A DNA stretch of 64,000 nt from Diplonema papillatum (taxonomy: Eukaryota > Euglenozoa > Diplonemea > Diplonemida > Diplonemidae), in contig JAPJBO010000293.1 in NCBI GenBank assembly GCA_030068145.1, positions 1 through 64,000 of the forward strand, in the 5' to 3' direction. The position numbers and the translations under genes were made by a program. Shown in pieces: positions 43,001 through 52,837 of the stretch (position 1 is its first letter; each line of letters starts with the position of its first letter). Below the pieces are notes generated by a model, which ran no database searches, was not told the DNA's origin, and saw only the letters and a program-made list of their open reading frames with translations.

Positions 43001-44288
43001 GTTCGGGGCCAGTATGGGGTGATGTTAAAAAGGTTTTTATTAGTGCAAAGGGGGGGGGGTTTGGCATCGTCTCATATATAATATTATATATATTGTGCAG
43101 AACGTGGGGGGCCCAAGACTACACTCGTCGAAGGAATGTACTCGGTGTCGGTCACAAAAAGTCCCGGACATGGCTAGCCATAGCCCATAACGAAAGCGTG
43201 CACCAAATATACCCGTACCCATGTGGCCCTTTCTTGCCCTAAAAGAATCCATTTATCAACGGTCACACGGAGACCCCAAAACCCCGGTATTTCAAGCGAA
43301 CTTTAACTCTAAAAAGTCCTTCCTGACGAGCACGCAACCCGACAGAACCAAGAGTCGAAGATTAGTATCGAAACTTCCTGGCTTTTCACGCCGCAGCAGA
43401 ACGACCACACCCTGCCCAATCCCAAACACCCCCTGAACGCGTTAGGGGACTTCACAAGGTTTCACAACGGAGTGACACATCACCCGCAACGAGCGGCACC
43501 CTCTCACTTTTCCCAACCCTCTCAACCCCACTCCACACCCAAGCCTCTACGGTCAACCGGAGACTTTAAAATACCGACCTTCTAATCCACAAATAACGCT
43601 AGATAAAAAGGAGCAAACCATCACGCAGACGACGTGGCGAAGTGGTTCGCACGAGGGCAGCCACGCTGAGTCTGCGAGGCTCCGCTCGCTGCTGTCGGAG
43701 AAGGACCGAGGGATTGCCGTGTTGGAAGATGCGGTGGCGCAGCTGAAGAAGGACGCCGCCGCCGAGCGGCGCTGCAGCGGCTGCGACGGCAGCCGCGGCG
43801 AAGCTGCCGCCGTCAAGTCGCCTGCGGCCATCGACAACTGCCCGCAGCCGGAGGAGGCGTTCCGGCTGTCGGATCTGGTCAGCCAGGACCCGCCCGGCAG
43901 CCCTCAAGCCATCGCCGTCGTCGTCGAGCAGAGGGACCGGCTGAAGCAGCAGGTCCGGCGCCTCGAAGACTCGGTCGCAGCCGCCGGCCAGCGTGCGCAG
44001 AGCCTGCTGGAGGAAAACCAGCGGCTGCGCGCCCGTTCGCAGGCGGGCGACGCGTTTGCCGTGCCGCCGCGGCACGGCCACCCGGGCCCCGCCCCGGGCG
44101 CCGCGTTCGACCGGCTCTCGCTGCCCGTCGTGCGGCTGGCGCTGTCGCACGGGCCGTTTCGCGTCGGGGCGCTCGCTTACGTTGCGTTTCTCCACCTGCT
44201 CGTCTTCACTCTGTCGTACAAGCTCACCCACGACATCCACGAGCGCTCCGCGCTGCGATACCCGCATCACGGCACCGCACAGTTCTGA
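37098..44288 (+). CDS. CASP: CASP-like Golgi membrane coiled-coil protein, five exons
   Basis: Exons 37098-37615, 38334-38520, 38942-39091, 39985-40194 and 43629-44288 join in frame (one phase 2 junction, then phase 0) to 574 residues. Donors are GTATGG, GTCTGG, GTATGC and GTATGC. Exon 1 encodes the conserved CASP N-terminal region: LIRQYQEYINELTKQLRFAE, then VEVYRAVSDAPDP, which matches the family's xxAFLxVYxxLxxAPDP pattern. Exons 2-4 are coiled coil. Exon 5 ends with a transmembrane helix (AYVAFLHLLVFTLSYKL, about 534-553) bearing the Tyr and His that CASP, giantin and golgin-84 share, and a short lumenal tail. CASP is a tail-anchored golgin tied to intra-Golgi retrograde tethering. An upstream in-frame extension to 36741 crosses a G24 run and is not believed; ATG 37098 is preferred. 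The last intron holds repeat K and a fold-back element. Confidence 0.88.
39128..39580. repeat. two R5 units in the third CASP intron
   Basis: GAAAACCGGAAATTCTCCGG...GCGGGGTAGCGATGACC...TTTGATGTGTTCTCTCTCTC at 39128-39305, and a second unit at about 39395-39580 with the same order. They match the tandem units at 28190-28700. Confidence 0.7.
40841..41609. repeat. repeat K, two direct copies 497 bp apart
   Basis: Both copies run from TTTTTAACTGATTGCTCA through GGGGCCTTCTCCCCGTGACG and AACAGCCGCCTGACAAACC to CCAAGCACGTTCTTGCAA (40844-41110 and 41341-41609) and are nearly identical. The first is preceded by a C22 run near 40815. The second is followed directly by the poly-C edge of the fold-back element. 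Confidence 0.9.
41610..43062. mobile_element. 1.45-kb fold-back element with ~460-bp arms
   Basis: The left arm (41610-42071) starts with a C run and TTTGCACTAATAA and ends GCCTAGAATCCGGCTT. The right arm (42604-43062) is its complement, ending TTATTAGTGCAAA and a G run. Shared blocks include CCCCATACTGGCCCCGAA, CCAAACGGTTTTTG, GCGGGCACTCAG, CAAACACCTTCTGGCCTCCA and GACAAGATCGGCTGTGTT. Roughly 85-90% identity by eye. The ~530-bp centre holds an 83-codon ORF. No target duplication was seen; the flanks (GCAAA and TTTGGC) look complementary instead. Confidence 0.85.
42133..42384 (+). CDS. 83-aa ORF in the fold-back element centre
   Basis: ATG at 42133 opens a frame for an 83-residue protein, with LEFVESSVRAMQKLSPFHEE near the start and GEDLIGFFLALMTEEENVDI near the end. 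Composition is that of a small helical globular protein. No transposase motif is visible and no family is recognised. It may be a captured host exon, a remnant of a transposase, or a small factor of the element. Confidence 0.35.
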   Translation: MSKITGLEFVESSVRAMQKLSPFHEETRRGQSMQRRLVASRTFCEKVSGEDLIGFFLALMTEEENVDIWKRLSGRLSEAFKQP

Positions 44289-44409
44289 TTCCGACTGGCA
44301 GCACGCAAAGGTAAAGCGAACGCCAAGCTAAACAAGCTTCTTTGTTCGTTTTCGGTAAAGCGAACGCCAAGCGAAACAAGCTTCTACGTTCGTTTTCCCT
44401 AAGTGCCAA

Positions 44410-44825
44410 CTTTGGATAGACATCATCGAGCACTCTGCACTCTAGTATCCGCGTCATGGTACCGCACAAATCTGACTTTGACTGGCAACACGCACATTCA
44501 AGCGAACACCAAGCACCGCAGGCTCCTTTGTTCGTTCATCTCAAGTGTCAAGGTCGGATATACCACCCATCTGCCAAACTCGAGTAGAATGCATCCATTT
44601 GCGAACTCATCCAGGACATCCGCGAGCGCTCTGTACTCGTACCACGGTGCCGCACAATCCTGATTCTGTACTGGCAACGTGCAAAATCAAGCGAACGCCA
44701 AGCTCCGCAACATCCTTAGTTCGTTCATCTCAAGTGTCAAACTCGGATAGAAACCATCCACCTGCTGCTCTTTACTCTTTACTCTGTCGTACGAGCTCAT
44801 GATATCCACAAACTGACAAGAATTG
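44410..44825 (+). pseudogene. degenerate tandem copies of the CASP 3' end
   Basis: Downstream of the CASP stop, pieces of the last coding bases and 3' UTR recur. TCATCGAGCACTCTGCACTC...ATGGTACCGCACAAATCTGA appears at 44424-44476. CATCCGCGAGCGCTCTGTAC...GGTGCCGCACAATCCTGATT appears at 44619-44664. ACTCTGTCGTACGAGCTCA...GATATCCACAA appears at 44778-44815. Between them AAGCGAACGCCAAGC and TTGTTCGTTCATCTCAAGTG recur. All have indels and none stays open. Confidence 0.75.
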
Positions 44826-45869
44826 TACCTTCTGTTACTGCTTGTGGAAGTAGCCCAACCCACCCACTTCCCACCATGGCGGCCTATTTCGACACGAACG
44901 TTTCCACGTGCTCTCCGCTTGTCTTCACCAAGCCTGACCTGACGTTCCTTTTCTACCTTCACCGGGAACGGAAAGCGAACCCGGCCGCACCTTCTACCGT
45001 CTTGCCTACACGCGACATTCCACAAAATTCCCATCGCGGTGTCGTTCTCGTTTCAAAAAGTTCTGCTGTTTGCGGGTGCTTAGCCGGACTCCTTCGGCTT
45101 GGGCGGCCGCACCATATGGCTGGCTTTCCTCTGCCGAACTTATGCCGTGTCATCATGTAGCTCAAGGGGTCTGAATGCCAGCCCACCACAGTGTGCTACA
45201 ACCAATGCCGACCAAGGCAGGACAAAATCAGCACCAAAGCAAAAGAAGGCTGCTGCAAAGGTATCGAAGGTCGTAGTTGACGTCAATTCTTGCAGTAGCA
45301 GTTCTTCCTTGGGTCTGAATGAGAGTCCCCCTATGTGCAGTTCAAGAGGTCGGCGCCTACCTCGAGCTTTTCCGGATCCTCCAAAACCAACACATACTGG
45401 TACTAAAACCACCTGGTCCGGGATCCTGGTAAGTTCCCCGAAACTCCCCGACACTTCCCCGAAACTCCCCGATACTCAGCCCGATTTTTGTGGGAAAAAC
45501 TGAGGCTGCCGGTGGGTGGGCAGGTGTACAGGTTGGTAGTTGAGTGGACAGATGGGTGGATGGGCGTCTTCCTTGGCCACCTCGACAGCTCGCAGGGTGT
45601 TTTTTAACACCGTGCGAGAGAACTCAGATGCATCTACCAACTGTAGCTTAGACTCCTGGACAGTTGTTGAGGCATACCCTGCAGCCTGCGGATTCGGAGG
45701 GTCTCAAGGCGAACCAGCAGTTGCTGGAAAACCTGCAGGACCTGCCTTTGAGTCCTTGGACACAGGGAGGAGTCTGAACAGGACGCGTCTTGTGCATGTG
45801 CACAGGTTCAACCATCATCTGACTCTTCTGTTTGCGGTTGCAACCTTCGGTACCACGAGTTTGCCATTC
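44826..45869. other. no recognised gene; short direct repeats
   Basis: GGGTCTGAATG occurs at about 45168 and 45313 as part of a ~145-bp imperfect duplication (both followed by CCCACC or CCCCC and TGTGC). An ACTCCCCGA array near 45430-45475 recurs at the F2 end (47540-47600). The Lys/Ala/Ser-rich frame across 45100-45500 is not convincing. Confidence 0.45.
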
Positions 45870-47610
45870 TTATGTCAAACTCTCCAATTCCCTCTTGGGT
45901 TTTGGTTTGGGCAAGAAGTATTCGCGCCCGCCATCTTCCGATGACCTTCCCACTTCTCCACGCTGCAGCAGGCACGCGTAAGCCGGGCAGACCCAGTCGT
46001 CCCCCATCTGGTCCCGAACGACGAGCACCGCTCCTGCACCCGAGTTTAGCCTTCGATGATTGGAAGCCGCATCGGAAACAGTGGGTCAACCCATCCCGGA
46101 ATTCTGAATTCGTGCACCCGGTTGAAAGGAGTGTCCACTTCGGAGTCCACGTTCACTTATGTGGGGAGTTGTAGAGTACGGGAGGAGCCGGAAATCTCCG
46201 GAAAGATGGTACCCGCATTCCAATTCGTCTCGGAAAAGATCAGTCGACGACCGTATGCAGGTGGGTGGAGGCCCTGGAACTGCGAAGGCGTGACCACCCC
46301 ATATGGAGGACTCTCTATCTTGCGTTATCTCTCTATCCCAGTCGCCATAGCAACCTTATCCTCGGCCGAGCATCATCCTGCAACCCTGCTTTCAGGATGG
46401 CCATCGTGCCTCTCATTTTGGTTATCAACCTTACTCCTCGCTCGAATTGCCGTCTTCGACCGTAACTGCCCCTGGTCCTGGTGGTTAGGGTTAGCATGCA
46501 AAGAGCCTGTGGCGATAATCTGCATCTGCTCTCTTTCGTGACTACCTCTTCGTGCTACCTCTCTTCGTGCTACCTCTCTTCGTGCTACCTCTCTTCGTCA
46601 CTGGTACCTTATCTTGCACCTCTGCCCGCCGCGGAGTGCACGTCTCTGTCTTCGATGATGGCGAGTCCTTACGCCGCCGCTTCGTTGCAGCGGCCGTCCT
46701 AGTGTCGTCGCCTTCTGCGGCGTTCTCGATGGCGGTGTTGGCGCCGGCATCCGCCGCTTCCCTTGTGGCGCTTTGGGCCGATGGTCGCAGCTTGCGTCTT
46801 CGGTGTCGCTTCGGGCGTCCCCGGGGGCGAAGGCCCGCGCTTCCGTGTCTTCGCCGCCGACTCCGCACATCGGCATATCGTGCTGCAGGCATCCGTGGTG
46901 TGAGTTCCTGCAGCATCCGCGATCGTCTTGCACGTACCGCACTGCGCCATCCTGTGCTTCTCGCAATACTTCACGGCAGGGCCGTCCCCTGCCGCGTGGT
47001 GTGCCTCGGCAGCAGCGCGCTACCGACGCTTGCCGATGCTTGCTCTTCGCATTTCACTTTGTAATGTCTCGTGCACACGCTCTCGTCCTTGGTGGTGGCC
47101 TTGACACGCCTACCTCCATGCACTGGGTCTCCGCCGCCACTAAATTTACCCTCTTCTGCCCCTTCTTGCCGGAGGTGCGTCTTCGAAGGCGTCCCACCAG
47201 CACGTCCGATCCTTTCCTCCCCATACGTGGAAAATACGTCCATCCCCCAGACCTCATCATTGAAGGCGTGCCTGTTCGTCCCCAGCTGCGACTCGAGCAC
47301 GAGCATCGTCTCTGTATGGAACGGTTCCTGCTCTCCTTGCCGCAGCGGATCCTGTCGCTACCTGTGTCAAACCGTGTCAACCTGTACCTCCAGTCTGTCC
47401 TTCCTTCTCAGCCTCTATCTTCGTCTTCGGGGCGTAGCCAAACACGGGACCGCTCTGCGCAAGGTAGGGCCATAATAGCGTAGCCCCCTCCCCGCCTTCG
47501 CCAAGGCCAGCTGCAGGGAAAGTGATCGCCACAAAGGAAATACCCCGAAACTCCCCGAATTTCCCCGAAAACTCCCCGAAACCCCCCGATACTCCCCGAT
47601 ATTTTCGTCT
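45870..47610 (-). mobile_element. retroelement remnant F, copy 2
   Basis: Collinear with 13800-15235 and in the same orientation, 300 bp longer. Near its left end is a three-unit TACCTCTCTTCGTGC array (46555-46600). On the minus strand a frame at 46974-46699 encodes a Cys/His-rich segment (CEKHRMAQCGTCKTIADAAG, then CSTICRCAE) followed by a basic tail, which could be a zinc-binding end of an element protein. The remainder is frame-broken. The right edge is the ACTCCCCGAA array and ...GGACCAGGTGG, as GCACCAGGTGG in copy 1. Confidence 0.5.
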
Positions 47611-47685
47611 GGACCAGGTGGTAAAAGTGTCAATCGACGTAAGTGATCCAAATGGCACCATGAAAGCGTCTGTTGTTGTTGCAGG

Positions 47686-48074
47686 TATCAGGACAACTGC
47701 GACGGATGAGAGAAGACTGGTTTGGTCCAATCAGAAGAATTACTAATTACAGTAATTCCTGCTTTTCAAACGCGGCTGTTCAGCTTGTGATACGATCAAA
47801 ACGGTTCAATGCTTCTTTGTACTCTTTGATCAACCCTCAGGGACACAACTCGTCGTTTGTCCCTGCTTTGTACTGGTCTGGCCCGACAATAACTTTTCAT
47901 GACCATGTGGTCAAACCTGGGACTGCTCGGAGAATGTGTTTGTTGGCCCTTAGATGTCACCAGCAGAAGCCAGAGGCTCAGAGCACTGGGATGCATGCGA
48001 AGTATTCGCGAATGCCTCTGAGGATGACGCAGTCCTATCCTTTTTTCTGTTGTGAGAAGTCACAACAGATTTGA
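47686..48074 (+). CDS. possible USP-like Cys-box exon
   Basis: After GTTGTTGTTGCAG a frame opens with a DWFGPIRRITNYSNSCFSNA segment and continues AVQLVIRSKRFNASLYSLIN. Asn-Ser-Cys-Phe-Ser-Asn-Ala-x-x-Gln fits the core of a ubiquitin-protease Cys box (NxGNxCxxNAxxQ), although the Gly before Asn is replaced by Ser. Only the first 40 residues look family-like. The frame ends 48074, just before a broken copy of the pentatricopeptide exon. It could be a USP pseudogene, a diverged exon, or chance. Confidence 0.3.
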
Positions 48075-48172
48075 AGAGCAGTCAGGTCTGCACATCGTAT
48101 GCTATTCGGTAAGCAGAAACAACACGAGGATCGAAATTGAAGCCTGTAATGAACACACCGGCTCGCTAATGA

Positions 48173-48340
48173 AGAAACCTACCAGGGGAGTGCGGAAGCG
48201 CGTCCTCGGGACGTACGCGGAGAGAGTGGCGGAGTTCGACCCAAGCCGGGTCGTCGGCGACCTCCTGCAGCTCGCGCACGACCGCCGGTAGGCAGCCTTC
48301 CCCGGCGCAGCTGAAGGACGCGCAACTCGCGTTCCTGCTC
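48173..48340 (+). pseudogene. broken copy of the PPR-like exon 1 start
   Basis: CCTACCAGGGGAGTGCGGAA through GGCGGAGTTCGACCCAAGCC matches 48607-48690. A ~40-bp deletion then removes the segment equivalent to WFPFESERDLPHP, and the frame hits TAG at 48289. Similarity resumes with CGGCGCAGCTGAAGGACGCGC to about 48340. The offset from the functional exon is about 430 bp. Confidence 0.8.
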
Positions 48341-48602
48341 CAACAAAGCAGACAGGGCAGACGGCCGACGAGTCTTCCCGTTTCCAGAGCATTTGAGGTT
48401 TCTAACACCGTACCAGAGCGTCCGATTGACCGTTAAAGCTGCCGGGAGGTGCGACATGAGGATGCCATGTTCAACAAAGCGTTTGAGTTGAAAGCTTGTT
48501 TCAAAACCGAAGGAGGGGGGAAACTTCGTTGGAACACCTTGAAAAGAAAAAACCAAAGACAAGGCGGCTTGGGCATGAGGCAGGGTCGCGCTGTTCCTGG
48601 CG

Positions 48603-51600
48603 ATGGCTACCAGGGGAGTGCGGAAGCGCATCCTCGGAACGTACGCGGAGAGAGTGGCGGAGTTCGACCCGAGCCAGGTCATCGGCGACTGGTTCCCGTT
48701 TGAGTCGGAGCGGGACCTGCCGCACCCCCTGCAGCTCGCGCGCGACCTGGCCGGCAGGCAGCCTTTCCCGGCGCGGCTGAAGGACGCGCAACTCGCGTTC
48801 CTGCTCAAGCAGTGCCAGCGCAGGGCCCGCGCCGGCGCCCACGCTTGCAAGGCCGCCGAAGCCGACAAAGCTGGCGAGCTTTTCGACCTGTGCGGGGGCC
48901 CGCGGATGCGGGGCGTGCACGCGAAGACAGCGCTGCTCTCTGTCTACGCTGCGGCCGGCCGCTTCAAGCCGGCGGCGGCCCTGTACAACGGCATGCGCGC
49001 CCAAGGCGCGGCGGACGAGAGCGTGTTCGTGAACATGATGGTCTGCGCCGAGAACGTCCGCGACCTCCGCGAGGTTTTCCGCACCGTCTTCCAGCTGTTT
49101 TGGTCGGGGCTGACGGCGACGAATTCGGTGTACAGGGTGCTTTTCCGGGCCTGCTTGGGCGAAGGGCGGGTCGACCTGTTCTGGCGCGTGTTCGCGTCCT
49201 TCGCACGGAGCCGCGGACCTGGCCCCCAACCCTCGCTGCCTGCTGTGTGCGCTGAGGCAGACCGTCTCGTGCAAGGTGGGGGGCTCCGGCTGGCTGTGGT
49301 GCTGTCGTGCGGGCTGCGTGACGTCAAGGTTGTTCTGCGGAAATTCGCGGGTGCTGGGGGGGGCCCGGGGCGGGTGGCGCTGGACCCGGCCGTTTTCGAG
49401 GCGCTGCTCGGGAAAGTCGCGGCGGGCGGAACTGTGCACGACCTCAGGGCCATGGCGGGCTGCGACGCGGCGTCCCTCGCACTCGAACGCAGCGACGAGA
49501 CCCCGAACTTGTTCGCACGCGGCGCAGCCGCCACCACCGTCGGCGACCGCATCCCTCCGAGGGTATGTCTTCTGCTGGTTATGCGCGCCTGTTTCGTTCA
49601 AAAACACGGTTGTGATACGAATTGTTTATTGTATTTTATTGTATTTTTATTGTACAGATTTTCGTACATTATTGTATACAATACTGTACAATAATACAAT
49701 AATTTACAATAATTTACAATAATGTACAAGAATGTACAATAATATACAATACATTATTGTACGACTGCAGTCCCAGCGATCCTGATGCTCCAGCAGCAAT
49801 CAGGCACTCTTCTGATATCCTAGAAATGACGGGAACTGCCTCCCTTTTCTGCAAAATAGAACACATGGCCCACGGTTCTGAGGCCAAACTCCTGCAGAAG
49901 GGAAGAAACTCCACGAAAAGGTCAACGAGCAAACTGGGCCGCAACAAGAAACTGCCCAGTGCACTTAAACATCTGCGAGATCGAGAAAGGATTGAGCAGA
50001 ACAGCAAACTCGAAAAAGGCTTTCCCAGATGTTGAAGACTGGAATACACAGTCCGAGCATTTACCAAAAATGCGCGTACTCCATAACCCCTTTAGGCGCA
50101 TCAGGCACCTGGATTTACCTCCCAATTCAAAAAGTTAGTTTGCAGAGATGTATATTCCGTTGCGGGAAGCTTCTGACAGCTATCTCGCTGCGCCCAATTG
50201 CAGCAGATATCTGAATGAAAGGGGCAGTATTTCCGTTCACGCCCTGGAGAGCATGCTCGGTCGGGGAAACGAGAAAGAACGAAATACGATGTATTTCACT
50301 TCCCTGCTGCGTTCGACCCTGAAAACGTCGTTTTGAAGCAAACGTCTGTATCAAGGGTCTTCACCTCGGGAAACCTTCACTTCAATTTCCGGACTGAACT
50401 GAGTCCGAAGTGAAGATTGCCGAAGTGACGATTGTCGAAGTGAAGATCCACCAAGACATCTCGCCACGACACCTGTCGTGGGCAACTGCCTTTCGAATGT
50501 TTGTCGCTCTTTCTGGTAGCCCATGATATGACACCTGCTGCATCTTCACCCTCTTGAACTGCAACGCTGTCTTTTTGCGCTCGAACACCCATGACAAAGA
50601 CACCATGTTCGGAAGTCTGTCGAGTTCATCGGGTCATTCCGTGTAAAACCTGTCGTGAACCTTCCACACGCCTTACCTCCTGTACCACTGCGTGTACAAT
50701 AATGTACAATAATCGTACAATAATATACAATAATGTACAATAATGTACAATAACGTACAATAATGTACAATAATATACAATAACGTACAATAATGTACAA
50801 TAAAAATACAATAATTCTTGGTCGGCGGGGGAAATACAATAATGTACAATAATCCATTCGTTTCACAACCGTGCAAAAAGCAAAATAATAAACCAAAACT
50901 ACGCATTTCTTCTACTTTGCACATGAGCGTGTGCCGGCTTCGTCCTGAAGCGGGGACTTCATAATAATACAATGGCCATCCAAAGACTACAAAACCCCGG
51001 ATCTCTAAGAGAACTTGCACTCTAATAAAGTCTCTGCAGCGTGAGGGTCGCGTTTCAAAACTCGTTTACTTGTATATGTGCAAGGATTTACTTCTCATCG
51101 CAAAGTAGTACATATGACCCTTTCGGCGACGGTCATCCGCTGACCTCAAACCAGCGTGAGGGTCGCGTTTCAAAACTCAGGGTCCTTACCGGAATCTGCA
51201 CGAAGACACCGTCCAACAACGACAGGAGTTGCAAACCAGACGCGTGACTGTGGCAGGCGTGTTGTTGAAGCACGGGCTACTCGGTGAGGCAGACGCCGTG
51301 CTGGCGAAGCTGGCCCGGCCGTCTGCGGAGCACTGGTACTGCTGCGGCTGGTAGACTGCTACGCCGCCCGGCATCCTCGTCGCCGCCGAGCGGGCAGTCG
51401 CACAGTGCGCGCTGTGAAAAAATACGCACAATTTATTGTCACGCACCGTAAGCCATTTCAACAGACAAACAACAGGAAATATATTTTTTTTTTTTGTATA
51501 AGCAGTTAGGTGTCATGGGGGCCTTCACGTGGCGACACTGTTGACCGCACCTTAATTGAGTCGCGGTCGCCGATCCCCCAACCGCCAGCATCATGTACTT

Positions 51601-52746
51601 GGTGCGACGCGGAACAAGTGCTGACAGCATCGCCCGGCGAATAGAGGGCCACAAAAGTGACCGGTCGGGGGGTGCTTAGCAGCCAATGGCTTGATGGCTG
51701 AGTGCACACCTAAGCAGGGCTGCATCCTCGTGTTGTAGCCGTGTTGTGTATAAGGCTTCGTGGGGGCCTGGTCAACCACCTCATCACAATAGGCGCAACC
51801 TTCTCGACAGTGATTGGACAGACGGGATGCCGGGGGGGGGTCTCCATGAAGCAGAGAAAAGTAAAGCAAGACCTGCCCCTGCGCCTGCTGTCTCCGGCTG
51901 CTTCGGCAGACGACACATACTACTACTACTACTTTGTACAAGCACCTGCTTTGTAGGAAATACTTGTGCCAGCTGCAAAAGATCAAAGGAGGTAAATGTG
52001 CTGTAGCCCACACGAAACACAGGTGAAACTGGGTTAGTGGGGGGCGTAAGCGTTCAACAAATATCTGTTTGTGTTAGCACCCATTTGCCATGAGGGTTCA
52101 TAAGTTGGGACTTAACAATTGACTTCATTGATAGCATGTTATGATAATTATGAGGGAGGGTCTGTACCGGAATCTGCGCGAAGACACCGTCCAACAACGA
52201 CAGGAGTTGCAAACCAGGCGCGTGACTGTGGCGGGCGTGTTGTTGCAGCACGGGCTACTCGATGAGGCAGACGCCGTGCTGGCGAAGCTGGCCCGGCCGT
52301 CTGCGGAGCACTGCGAGCTGCTGCTGCTGCGGGCGCGCGACGACGCCGCGGCGCTGCGGCGGGTGCTCCCGCTGCTTGAGGCTGCGGGCTTCGATGACCG
52401 GCGGCTGTACTCGCCGCTGATGCTGCTGCGGCTGGTCGACTGCTACGCCGCGACCGGCATCCTCGTCGCCGCCGAGCGGGCAGTCGCGCAGTGCGCGCTG
52501 GCCCGCCACGCGTCGTCCAATTACGCCTCGCTGCTGGCTGGGTACGCCCGGTTGGGTGACTTCGAAGGCGTCGAGTCGGCCCTGCGGAGGCTCGGCGCGT
52601 GCACCCTGCAGCCGCTGCACTACGGCGTCATGTCCGCGCTGGTGGAGTTCTATTCGACGACCGACGTGGCCGACCATTCCCCGGAACCGCCGGCCGTCCC
52701 TCGCCTCTTCGTCGTTTGGACTCCGGAGCTCGCTCTGCTGACGTAG
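48603..52746 (+). CDS. pentatricopeptide-like helical repeat protein, two exons
   Basis: Exon 1 is 48603-49562 (320 codons, donor GTATGTC) and exon 2 is 52159-52746, both phase 0, giving 515 residues. Helix-turn-helix repeats of about 35 residues are visible: TALLSVYAAAGRFKPAAALY, the LREVFRTVFQLFWSGLTATN segment, and in exon 2 YASLLAGYARLGDFEGVESA. The Y-x-x-L-L-x-x-Y-A-x-x-G-x-F-x-x-A pattern is that of PPR proteins, which bind single-stranded RNA, mostly in mitochondria. Diplonemid mitochondria are known for heavy RNA editing and trans-splicing, so such a role is plausible but inferred; no clear targeting peptide is seen. The exon 2 acceptor (GGGAG) is weak; the degenerate copy at 51181 has a better one (CTCAG). 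The real end could lie in one of the downstream exon copies. Confidence 0.65.
49605..50873. mobile_element. TIR element with ACAATAAT-rich ends, in PPR intron
   Basis: Left end CACGGTTGTGATACGAAT (49605-49622) and right end ATTCGTTTCACAACCGTG (50856-50873) are complementary. Inside each lie arrays of ATTGTA/TACAAT (49623-49765 and 50693-50845). The centre holds two short open stretches: 49757-50035 with SSDILEMTGTASLFCKIEHM, and 50148-50336 with SYLAAPNCSRYLNERGSISV. They may be parts of one broken ORF. A 15-bp CCGAAGTGAAGATTG array lies at 50395-50455. The transposase type is not recognised. Confidence 0.6.
51181..51415 (+). pseudogene. broken copy of the PPR-like exon 2 start
   Basis: After TTTCAAAACTCAG the sequence GGTCCTTACCGGAATCTGC through CTGGCCCGGCCGTCTGCGGA matches 52159-52310. 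It then jumps by a deletion of about 110 bp to CTGCTGCGGCTGGTAGACTG and stops matching at GCGCGCTG (51415). In-frame stops are present. CAGCGTGAGGGTCGCGTTTC occurs twice upstream (51038 and 51153). Confidence 0.8.
51936..52065 (+). mobile_element. R1 repeat, copy g (5' part)
   Basis: GTACAAGCACCTGCTTTGTAGG to GGCGTAAGCGTTCAACAAA, lacking the CTCGAGTATTTC end. It is preceded by a short TAC triplet run. It lies 95 bp before the PPR-like exon 2. Confidence 0.75.
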
Positions 52747-52837
52747 TGTCGTCGAAAGACATGATAGCTCCTCCTCCGCGAAACCACGAGGTCAGAGGAC
52801 AGCGTGCCTGTAGAATACTCGTTAACCGACGCTTTGC

